64,000 nucleotides of DNA. It comes from Bacteroidota bacterium (lineage in GTDB: Bacteria > Bacteroidota > Bacteroidia > CAILMK01 > JAAYUY01). The notes beneath the pieces were generated by a model. That model was not told where the DNA came from and made no database searches. It saw only the letters and a program-made list of their open reading frames with translations. The DNA is taken from NCBI GenBank assembly GCA_016776505.1, contig JADHTG010000001.1, positions 44,202 through 108,201 of the forward strand, written 5' to 3'. This document shows, one piece after another, positions 37,219 through 44,514 of the stretch. Each line of letters starts with the position of its first letter. Positions within the stretch are counted from its first letter, which is position 1. The translations under genes and the position numbers were made by a program.

Positions 37219-37935
37219 ATGGCAAAACGACTTATCTTATTAATTTTCTTCATCTTACCCCTGCTTGCCTCATCCCAAACAAAACGACCCAACCGAACGG
37301 AATTTACCAAATACCCACATAGTCGACAAAAAAAAGAAGAGAAAATTTTCAAAGATAACAGGGTGATATCCTGGAAGCAATGGTATGAGGATGGCACAAA
37401 AAAGATGCAGAAAAGCTTCAAGAATAGCAAAAGACACGGGAAATTTGTAGAATGGTACAGCAATGGTCAGAAAAAATATCTCACCACTTATTCCAATGAT
37501 TCAACCATCGGAATTTCCTATACCTGGTTTGAGAATGGAAAACCTGAATTTGAGTACTACTATGAAGACAATCGTTTAGTAAAACTTAAAAAATTCAGTA
37601 TAAATGGCTTGCTGGATTATGAAGAAGAGTACCGGGTGGAAAAAACAATCAGAAAAGAGTACCAATGGTTTATCAACAAACAGGTTAAAGAAGAAAAGTT
37701 TTTTGAAAACGGATCGATTTATAAAAAAATTGAGTATTATCCTAGTGGAGGAAAACTTCGGGAGCAAGAGTATTTTTTAGGGAAGGTAAATGGCCTGGTC
37801 AAGGAATGGTATGAAAACGGCCAGCTTAAAACGGAAAGAACTTTCAAAAACGGGATTGCAGTAAAAACAGTAAGGTATTCAGAAGATGGCAGAAAAGAAG
37901 AAATAAATATGTACGAAAAAAATGAGAACAAATAA
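37219..37935 (+). CDS. Secreted YwqK-like repeat protein (MORN-variant repeats)
   Basis: The 238-residue product starts with a signal peptide (MAKRLILLIFFILPLLASS) and then carries six to seven repeats of the type YxNGxxKxxxxFxxGxxxG, for example EWYSNGQKKYLTTY and EWYENGQLKTERTFKNG. This repeat family includes the YwqK antitoxin of Bacillus, but in Bacteroidota it is a common secreted repeat of unknown role, so an antitoxin function is not implied and no toxin gene adjoins it. The repeats are strongly basic. Confidence 0.82.
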   Translation: MAKRLILLIFFILPLLASSQTKRPNRTEFTKYPHSRQKKEEKIFKDNRVISWKQWYEDGTKKMQKSFKNSKRHGKFVEWYSNGQKKYLTTYSNDSTIGISYTWFENGKPEFEYYYEDNRLVKLKKFSINGLLDYEEEYRVEKTIRKEYQWFINKQVKEEKFFENGSIYKKIEYYPSGGKLREQEYFLGKVNGLVKEWYENGQLKTERTFKNGIAVKTVRYSEDGRKEEINMYEKNENK

Positions 37936-38027
37936 ATTACATTGGTGGTTACAAAAGAAATCTTAATCTAACTAAACACAAATGTGTGGAACATATACTT
38001 TCTCAAATCAAAACAATTTATAAACAG

Positions 38028-39242
38028 ATGAAATCAATTTTAATCTTCATAATTCTTTGCAGTGTAGTTTTTCATTCCTGTAAGGATCCTAAAAATCAGG
38101 AAGGAAATAATCAGGTAAATGAAAACAGGGATACGGTTCTTACTGATAATACATTCCAGGATTCCAGGGATACTTCAGTCAACTCCTATTACAAGAAATC
38201 GCATGTAAGTATCAGGGGCTATGTTAAAAACGGAGCTAATGCCGATGTCATCATTGACGAACTGGATATTGGACAAATTAATCCTTTGGAATCTGTGGTA
38301 GTTGATCAAAACGGGGGGTTTAAATTTGATATTGACATTCCGGAACCCGGCATTTATCAATTGCGTTTCACGGATAAAAATATTCACTTATTTTTAAGGG
38401 GAGGCAATATCCAAATAACCACTGATATTTCTGATATTGGTTCTTACAGCGTAACTGGTTCACCAGAATCGGTTCATTTGCAGGAGATGTATTTAATTTT
38501 AAGAGAAATAAATAATCAAACTTATGCTGTTCAGGACCGGGTTGAAAAATTACAAAAAGACAAAAGCAAAGTCAAACAATTACTGGCATTGGTTGACTCC
38601 CTGCCTATTTATTATGCAGCCATTAATAAAAAGAAATCCGAGCGCCTGATCAAGTTTATTGAGCGAATTGATACTTCTATGGTCGGACTCCTTGCAGCAT
38701 TTTACCTAGATGTTGATGAGAACTATGATTTTATCATTGATACCAGGAATCGTTTTGAAAAAATATGCGCTTATTCAAAATTCTATATTCAGCTAAACGA
38801 TAAAATTTCATCAATAGTTCCTGTTGGTCCGGGGAAAATGGCACCGAACACGGTAGTGGATGATGCAAATGGGAAAAGTGTTTATTTATCTGACTATCTT
38901 GGGAAAACGGTATTAATCTATTTTTGGACCTCTTACAGCGAACCCTGCCGAACTGAAAATCTGGAGATTAAGAAAATATATGACAATTTTCATTCGCGTG
39001 GATTTGAAGTGTATGCAATTTCACTGGATGAGAAAAAAGATCCCTGGTTAAGGGCGATTAAAGAGGACCAAATTTCCGACTGGATTCATGTTTCCAATTT
39101 ACTTGGCTGGGATGATGATATTTCACATCTCTACAATATTGGCGAGATGCCCTATTTGATTTTGGTTGACAATAAAGGCAAAATAGTTGCTCGTGGTTTT
39201 AGATCCCGTGAACTTACTGCAAATTTATTGGAATTTATGTAG
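38028..39242 (+). CDS. Thioredoxin-fold lipoprotein (DUF4369-TlpA-like) with a one-Cys active site
   Basis: Lipoprotein (MKSILIFIILCSVVFHSC, Cys18) of 404 residues: an N-terminal DUF4369-like beta domain (about 55-155), a helical middle, and a C-terminal TlpA/redoxin domain (about 265-404) with VLIYFWTSYSEPCRTENL. The usual WCxPC motif is YSEPC here: Ser304 replaces the first Cys and only Cys307 remains, and the preceding Trp is Tyr. It therefore cannot act as a normal dithiol reductase. Nine bases before the ArnT-like gene. Upstream in-frame ATG 37986 would bury the signal. Confidence 0.85.
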   Translation: MKSILIFIILCSVVFHSCKDPKNQEGNNQVNENRDTVLTDNTFQDSRDTSVNSYYKKSHVSIRGYVKNGANADVIIDELDIGQINPLESVVVDQNGGFKFDIDIPEPGIYQLRFTDKNIHLFLRGGNIQITTDISDIGSYSVTGSPESVHLQEMYLILREINNQTYAVQDRVEKLQKDKSKVKQLLALVDSLPIYYAAINKKKSERLIKFIERIDTSMVGLLAAFYLDVDENYDFIIDTRNRFEKICAYSKFYIQLNDKISSIVPVGPGKMAPNTVVDDANGKSVYLSDYLGKTVLIYFWTSYSEPCRTENLEIKKIYDNFHSRGFEVYAISLDEKKDPWLRAIKEDQISDWIHVSNLLGWDDDISHLYNIGEMPYLILVDNKGKIVARGFRSRELTANLLEFM

Positions 39243-39251
39243 GAAATTCTC

Positions 39252-40748
39252 ATGAATCGGATTATTAAAATAAGAGACTTTCTTAAAAACAGGCATCGCC
39301 TTCTTCTCTTTATTGGAATACCCTTGCTTAGCTTTAGCATGCACTATCGTATTTTCGGTCTTGACATCATGGGGATTCACTCCTGGAGACAAACTGTTAC
39401 CCAGTCCAATATTGTCAACTTTTATGAAGAAGATAATAATATTCTTGATCCCCGATTAAATGAAAGATACCAATGGAAAGGTATTTACCGTATGGAGTTT
39501 CCTGTCATGCAATGGCTCTTCGCGCAGGTTTATCGTGTGTTTGGCAACGACATCCTGATTTCAAGAATTCTGTCTTTCCTCATTGGATTGATTGCAGTTT
39601 GGGGCATCTATTTTTTAGTCCTACAGCTTTTTAGAAACAAACTGCTATCTGTTTTAACCGCATGGGCCTTTAACTTCTCTCCTTTGTTTTACTATTATAC
39701 GATGAATCCTCTTCCTGATAATTTTGCTTTATGTTTTGCCATCTGGGGTGCAGCTTATTCTTTCAAATACATCAGAGAAAACAAACTTCAATCTCTGCTA
39801 TTAGCTTCTTTATTTATCAGCATGGGCACATTGGCAAAATTGCCTTTCGGTTTGTTTTATGCAATACTTGGATTTTATTTTATTCAAACAATCCTTAGGA
39901 AAAAACTGAAATCAATTGGAAAAGAATTCGGTCATGGATTAATCAGCCTGTTGTTATTGTCGCCAGCAATAGCCTGGTATGCATGGGTGATTCCTAAATG
40001 GCAAAATGGGATAACCAAAGGAGTTTTATCAGGCAAAGACACTGCATTTGTGCAAATCTGGGATTATCTGTCTCATCATCTTTTTTCAACTTTTCCAGAA
40101 TTAATGCTTAATTACCTGGCTCTGCCTTTTTTCATTTGGGCAATTTGGTTGATTTTCAAAAATAAAGTTTTCAAAAAATCAATTTTTACTCTATTAGCCA
40201 TTTGGAGCTTATCCATCCTTTTTTATTTCTTCTTTGAAATCAACATGATCACAAGGGTTCATGATTATTATCTTTTCCCATTTCTCCCCTTAATATTTAT
40301 AATTGCAGCATATGGAATTAAAGATTTGATCACCAGCCAAAGCAGAATGAAGATTGTAATGGCATTGATTTTATTAATGCTGCTCCCATTATCTGCTTTT
40401 CTGAGGATCGACAAGCGGTGGAATCCTGACTATCCGGGATTCAACAAAGATTTATTGATTTATACAGATGAACTTCGGGAAGCAGTTCCTGATTCATGCC
40501 TGGTCGTGGTTGGAAATGATGCATCCCCTTCAATTTGGTTATATTATGTAAATAAAAAAGGATGGGTTTACAGGCATAATAAGCTGAGCGGTGAAAAATT
40601 ATTTGAAATAAGAAAATTTGGCGGGAAATACATGTATTCTGATTCCCGGCTCATAGATGAAGATTCTTTAATTTCTTCACAATTTAAAAGGATGGTAATG
40701 GAAAAAGGATCTATCCGGGTGTTTGAGCTCAAGCAGTGGCCTGATTAA
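39252..40748 (+). CDS. ArnT-like/GT39-83 membrane glycosyltransferase
   Basis: Multi-span transferase of the C-type fold using polyprenyl-phosphate sugars. 498 residues with about eleven helices; the first outer loop carries LDIMGIHSWRQTVTQSNI, where relatives keep an acidic residue and a conserved Trp-Arg. The family also holds lipid A and protein O-glycosylation enzymes, so the acceptor is unknown. Its stop overlaps the stop of the convergent KdsC-like gene by four bases. Confidence 0.82.
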   Translation: MNRIIKIRDFLKNRHRLLLFIGIPLLSFSMHYRIFGLDIMGIHSWRQTVTQSNIVNFYEEDNNILDPRLNERYQWKGIYRMEFPVMQWLFAQVYRVFGNDILISRILSFLIGLIAVWGIYFLVLQLFRNKLLSVLTAWAFNFSPLFYYYTMNPLPDNFALCFAIWGAAYSFKYIRENKLQSLLLASLFISMGTLAKLPFGLFYAILGFYFIQTILRKKLKSIGKEFGHGLISLLLLSPAIAWYAWVIPKWQNGITKGVLSGKDTAFVQIWDYLSHHLFSTFPELMLNYLALPFFIWAIWLIFKNKVFKKSIFTLLAIWSLSILFYFFFEINMITRVHDYYLFPFLPLIFIIAAYGIKDLITSQSRMKIVMALILLMLLPLSAFLRIDKRWNPDYPGFNKDLLIYTDELREAVPDSCLVVVGNDASPSIWLYYVNKKGWVYRHNKLSGEKLFEIRKFGGKYMYSDSRLIDEDSLISSQFKRMVMEKGSIRVFELKQWPD

Positions 40749-41398
40749 TCATCACCTGAAAAGAGATAATGATCAATAAATTCCCTGACACAAGCTTTTC
40801 CTCCTTTTTTGGATAATACCAGGTCTGCCATTTGCCTGATTTCGAGAACTGCATCAGCCGGGCAAACAGAAAATCCAACATCTTTCATCAGTTGCTCATC
40901 GTTTATATCATCCCCGATATAGGCAACTGCATCCACTGAGATGGATAATTCCCTGCACCAGGATTCCAGGATTTCCAGCTTTTCTTTGGTCCCCAGGTAC
41001 ACATGCTGTATGCCCAGCAAATCTGCTCTTCTTTGGATAATTGTCTGGTTAAATCCAGAACTTATAATCCCAACCGGAAATCCACTTTTAGTCAGTTTCC
41101 TGATAGCCAGTCCATCCTTTGCATTGAATTTTTTAAACTCATCTCCAGATTCAGTATAAAACATACCCCCATCAGTTAAAACGCCATCCACATCCAGCAC
41201 CAACATCTCCATTTTCTTTTCTTTACACTTTTGCAGGATCTTTAAATTGACATCAATCAGTTTGCTGTAAGGGAGATTCGTTTGTTTTGCCACATATACC
41301 AACAAATCAAGCTCTGTCAGATTTCCATATTCAAGCAGGCTTTTATTTAGCTGCCCACTCTCAATCAGAAAATTTATATTTTCCTTATAATAATTCAT
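40745..41398 (-). CDS. KdsC-like HAD phosphatase with N-terminal extension
   Basis: Haloacid-dehalogenase subclass C0 phosphatase like Kdo-8-phosphate phosphatase, removing phosphate from a 3-deoxy-ulosonate phosphate. 217 residues; residues 1-62 are a helical extension not usual in KdsC, then the HAD motifs: LDVDGVLTDG (Asp69, Asp71), IISSGF, the Lys in GTKEKLEIL and GDDINDEQLM. Bacterial KdsC lacks a cap domain, as here. It starts one base after the stop of the synthase gene at 41400, third in a coupled cassette. Specificity may follow that synthase rather than Kdo. Confidence 0.88.
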   Translation of the reverse strand: MNYYKENINFLIESGQLNKSLLEYGNLTELDLLVYVAKQTNLPYSKLIDVNLKILQKCKEKKMEMLVLDVDGVLTDGGMFYTESGDEFKKFNAKDGLAIRKLTKSGFPVGIISSGFNQTIIQRRADLLGIQHVYLGTKEKLEILESWCRELSISVDAVAYIGDDINDEQLMKDVGFSVCPADAVLEIRQMADLVLSKKGGKACVREFIDHYLFSGDD

Positions 41399-41399
41399 A

Positions 41400-42392
41400 T
41401 TATATCAGATTTCTGTTTAAGGCCGATGCCAGGGGCTTTAAACTTTCATAAAGATTTCTGAACTCATTGTGGCTTAACTGTTGAGATGCATCTGATTTGG
41501 CCACTTTTGGATTAGGGTGAACTTCAATTAGCAGGCCATCGACACCCATGGCAAAACATGCGCGTGTCAAATCTGGCACACCGTAGGCATAACCAATAGC
41601 ATGACTGGGATCAAGAATGATGGGTAAATTGGTGTATTCTTTCAGATATGCAACACCACACAGGTCGAGGGTGAAGCGTGTTTTGGTTTCAAAAGTCCGG
41701 ATTCCCCTTTCGCAAAGGATCACATTCATATTTCCACCTGAGAGAATAAACTCTGCAGCCTGAACAAATTCCTGCAGACTTGTTCCAAATCCGCGTTTGA
41801 GCAATACCGGTTTTTGAGTTTTTGCACAAGCATGTAAAATTCCATGGCTGTACATGGACTTTGCTCCAATTTGTATCACATCTGCATATTCAATTACTGC
41901 ATTTACATGAGTTGAATCTCTCACCTCGCTGAACAAACTAAAATGGTTTTTATCACACACTTCCCTGAGTATTTTCAGGCCATCTTCTCCCATTCCCTGG
42001 AAAGAATAGGGCGATGTTCTGGGCTTAAAACTTCCTGCCCTTAGACAATTCAGTTTAAGTTCATTCAGCAAGCTTGCTGTCTGCTCTATTTGTTCTAATG
42101 ACTCCACTGAGCAAGGTCCCGCTATCATGAGAGTGTTTCCTGAATGCCCTCCAATTTGATTTTGCCCGATATGAATGCTTCTTTTTGCTGATGTATATTT
42201 AAAATGTGCAAGTTGAATGTCGCTGTCAAACACAAAAAAAGCATCCACCATCTCGTCAAATTTTGGTGGAATTTCCTTACAGGAACTACTGTTAACCAAA
42301 ATGGTTTTATCCGGATCTTTAATTACAATAGCCTCAAGTTCTTGAGCCATCTGCTCTATTTGTTTGCTTCCTGGTTTAAGATGTATAATCAT
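41400..42392 (-). CDS. DAHP-synthase-like (type I beta) 3-deoxy-ulosonate-phosphate synthase
   Basis: Condenses phosphoenolpyruvate with an aldose phosphate; the family contains DAHP synthase and Kdo-8-P synthase. 330 residues, with a ferredoxin-like regulatory domain (1-75, IIHLKPGS) as in Thermotoga DAHP synthase. Metal ligands Cys94, His264, Glu290 and Asp301 and the KPRTS motif (123-127, the erythrose-4-phosphate signature) are present. Two substrate-pocket stretches differ from usual: GARN is GAKS (176-179), and the GGRRD after DPSH is IGYAYG. Start overlaps the stop of the epimerase-CBS gene by one base. Either shikimate-pathway DAHP synthase or a special variant. Confidence 0.88.
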   Translation of the reverse strand: MIIHLKPGSKQIEQMAQELEAIVIKDPDKTILVNSSSCKEIPPKFDEMVDAFFVFDSDIQLAHFKYTSAKRSIHIGQNQIGGHSGNTLMIAGPCSVESLEQIEQTASLLNELKLNCLRAGSFKPRTSPYSFQGMGEDGLKILREVCDKNHFSLFSEVRDSTHVNAVIEYADVIQIGAKSMYSHGILHACAKTQKPVLLKRGFGTSLQEFVQAAEFILSGGNMNVILCERGIRTFETKTRFTLDLCGVAYLKEYTNLPIILDPSHAIGYAYGVPDLTRACFAMGVDGLLIEVHPNPKVAKSDASQQLSHNEFRNLYESLKPLASALNRNLI

Positions 42393-43396
42393 TACTCTCC
42401 CTTGATTAAGTTTTCAAATGTGAGTGCTCCTTTAAACTTCCCCTTCCGATCGATCACCGGCAGATAATTCACGGGAAATTTCTGGACTTTTATAAATTGT
42501 ATTAAATCACGAATAGTCATGTCTTCAAATGCAACAGCAGGATTGAAATTTATGACCTCTTCCGCCTTGGTTTTATTTAAATCATCCAGGTTCTTGAGCA
42601 AACCTTTCCTGATATCTGCATTCGCTATGAAACCTTTCAAATGGCCCTTATTATCAATATAAACAGTGAAACCCAATTTGTTTTTATCTACGGATTCAAG
42701 TATGGCTGGAAAGCTAAAAGTTTCAGGGCTTATGGTATCAATTTCATTGGAAGGGATCATAAAATCTTTGATCTTATAAGTAGAGTGCACGGTGTTTATT
42801 TTAAGATCAAGCAAAGCAGAACTTTTTTGATGCGCACTCATAAGAAATGATCCGGAAACTGCTGCATCCACTCCTATATTTCTGAGAATAAACGATACTT
42901 CCCCATTGACCCCTCCATCCACATGAATATAAGTTGCAGGGTATTGTTTTTTAAACGTTCGAATACGTTGAAAATTATTTTTACGGAACTCTCCTTTGCT
43001 GTAGCCGGGAGTTGTTGCCATAAACATGATAAAGTGGAAAGAGGAGGCAAACTCATCAAATACGTCAAGATCCGTTTCCGTGGTAATCGCAATCCCTTTT
43101 TGTGAACTAACTTCGGCAGGCATTTCAATAAATCTTCCAATCGGTTCGTATTGAAAGGTGATGTATTCCGGTTGATGTTGTAAAAGCAGATCAAAGTAGG
43201 CTTCTGGCTTTGCACTGATAATATGCAGGTCTATTGGCTTTTGAGTGTGATGCCTTATTTCGACAATATCATCAAAGACTTTAGGATTATCATTGCAATC
43301 AATATGTATAAAATCAATGGGAAGGGAATCCAGTTCATTTATAATTTCCCTTAAATTCCCGTTTTTCCTTGAATATATGGATGCTGATATTTTCAT
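42392..43396 (-). CDS. Ribulose-phosphate 3-epimerase-like barrel fused to two CBS domains
   Basis: Residues 1-200 form an RPE-type TIM barrel with the metal-binding set His31 and Asp33 (IHIDCND), His58 (DLHII) and Asp160 (HVDGGVN) and the phosphate-binding SGSF near 181; so an active epimerase is likely. Residues about 209-269 and 278-333 are a CBS pair, usually a nucleotide sensor. Normal RPE is about 220 residues without CBS. ATG 43396 is chosen because a -7 box (43407-43414) lies just upstream; an earlier in-frame start (43426) precedes the box. First gene of a three-gene coupled cassette. Confidence 0.85.
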   Translation of the reverse strand: MKISASIYSRKNGNLREIINELDSLPIDFIHIDCNDNPKVFDDIVEIRHHTQKPIDLHIISAKPEAYFDLLLQHQPEYITFQYEPIGRFIEMPAEVSSQKGIAITTETDLDVFDEFASSFHFIMFMATTPGYSKGEFRKNNFQRIRTFKKQYPATYIHVDGGVNGEVSFILRNIGVDAAVSGSFLMSAHQKSSALLDLKINTVHSTYKIKDFMIPSNEIDTISPETFSFPAILESVDKNKLGFTVYIDNKGHLKGFIANADIRKGLLKNLDDLNKTKAEEVINFNPAVAFEDMTIRDLIQFIKVQKFPVNYLPVIDRKGKFKGALTFENLIKGE

Positions 43397-43406
43397 TTTA
43401 ACAGGG

Positions 43407-43414
43407 CAAAAGTA
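43407..43414 (-). promoter_or_regulatory. Bacteroidota -7 box of the epimerase-CBS cassette
   Basis: TACTTTTG on the minus strand, exact TAnnTTTG, 10 bases before ATG 43396, implying an almost leaderless transcript. Confidence 0.45.
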
Positions 43415-43501
43415 AGCATATTTCAATATGAAATAACAGGCATTTCATTCAAATAAAGAATTAGTTTTCATTGACATAACAAAATAATCAATGCTTAGGT
43501 T

Positions 43502-43509
43502 TATATTTG
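43502..43509 (+). promoter_or_regulatory. Bacteroidota -7 box of the HMA lipoprotein
   Basis: TATATTTG, exact TAnnTTTG, 23 bases before ATG 43533; it lies after the earlier in-frame ATG at 43491 and so argues for 43533. Confidence 0.45.
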
Positions 43510-43532
43510 AAAATAATTTAATACGATCAGAA

Positions 43533-43868
43533 ATGAAGCAGTTAGTTATTATACTCACATTATTTACTTTATTTACAAGCTGTCAGGATCAAAAGAAACA
43601 GGAACAACAAACCATGGATCCGGAAGATAAAGTAACTGTTCAAATGTTTGTTAGTGGAATGACCTGTGCAGGCTGTGAAAAAACAATCCTAAAGAATGTT
43701 TCTGAACTTGATGGTATTATTGAAGCCCATGTTTCTCATGAAAAAGGAACAGCCACTATTGTATTTGATAAAAGCAAGCTCAGTGTGGATGAGCTTTCAG
43801 GTGCCATTTCCAGGCAACCCTATCATGTAGAAAGTTTTATTATTGACGGGCAGGACAGAGAATTTTAA
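43533..43868 (+). CDS. Lipoprotein with heavy-metal-associated (HMA) domain
   Basis: Envelope-tethered metal-binding protein of 111 residues. Signal MKQLVIILTLFTLFTSC (Cys17), then one HMA domain (about 34-100) with the metal-binding GMTCAGCEKTI. The fold binds Cu(I), Hg(II) or Zn(II), as in MerP and copper ATPases. No metal ATPase, efflux pump or regulator is adjacent. The stop overlaps that of the convergent LysE gene by four bases. Confidence 0.88.
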   Translation: MKQLVIILTLFTLFTSCQDQKKQEQQTMDPEDKVTVQMFVSGMTCAGCEKTILKNVSELDGIIEAHVSHEKGTATIVFDKSKLSVDELSGAISRQPYHVESFIIDGQDREF

Positions 43869-44509
43869 ACATACTCGACTACCACTCGAATAATTAATAA
43901 CAATCCGAAAAAGACAAGTAATACTCCTACCAGTTTGTTTATAAATAAGATGGATCGGGGTTTAATCAGGCGTTTAATTCGGAAAGCCAATATCCCTTTC
44001 AATAAATTTAATACGGTATAAATTCCCATGACTATGCTAAAAAAGATAAATATATCGCGATAATAATTCCCATGTTGGTTAAAATTTGAACTTACTAAAG
44101 CCACTACACCTATCCAAAAGATCCAGACGAATGGATTCGCCACATTTAGCATAAATCCTTTGACCAGGTATTTTATAATTCCAGAAGTATTTAAACTAAC
44201 CTCTGTAGGACGCATATCCCTGAACCTGACTTTTTTAAGATATGAAACAACACCAAAAATGATCAGGACAATTCCCCCAATGAATCCAAGAATTAATCTA
44301 TTGTTATGGTTATCCAGAAGCTGTGCTGTGCCAAGAAAACTAAGATATATAAGAGCAATATCATTTAATACGATTCCTATCAACAAATAAGTACCTGCCC
44401 AAAAACCCTTATAAATACTGGTTTGAAGATGGGCAAAAAATACCGGTCCTATCATGATAGTAAGCGTTAAGCCTAACACAATTCCTTCAATCAAAACTTC
44501 CCGGAGCAT
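43865..44509 (-). CDS. LysE-family exporter
   Basis: Six-helix inner-membrane exporter of amino acids or derivatives. From ATG 44509 (214 residues) it begins LREVLIEGIVLGLTLTIMIG with the family's GPVFF, then LLIGIVLNDIALIYLSF and a central basic loop, and VANPFVWIFWIGV typical of LysE/RhtB. The start is five bases after the GH3 stop, so it is cotranscribed with the amido synthetase gene; this suggests, without proof, export of amino acids or of an amino-acid conjugate. Confidence 0.88.
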   Translation of the reverse strand: MLREVLIEGIVLGLTLTIMIGPVFFAHLQTSIYKGFWAGTYLLIGIVLNDIALIYLSFLGTAQLLDNHNNRLILGFIGGIVLIIFGVVSYLKKVRFRDMRPTEVSLNTSGIIKYLVKGFMLNVANPFVWIFWIGVVALVSSNFNQHGNYYRDIFIFFSIVMGIYTVLNLLKGILAFRIKRLIKPRSILFINKLVGVLLVFFGLLLIIRVVVEYV

Positions 44510-44514
44510 AGTAC

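Noticed and set aside
37219..37935. Toxin-antitoxin system based on similarity to the YwqK antitoxin
   Set aside because: The product has a signal peptide and no toxin gene is adjacent; the repeat is common in secreted Bacteroidota proteins.
41400..42392. Calling this gene kdsA (Kdo-8-phosphate synthase)
   Set aside because: It has KPRTS and the N-terminal ferredoxin-like domain of type I beta DAHP synthases, not the KANRSS-type motif of KdsA; only the neighbouring KdsC-like gene suggests Kdo.
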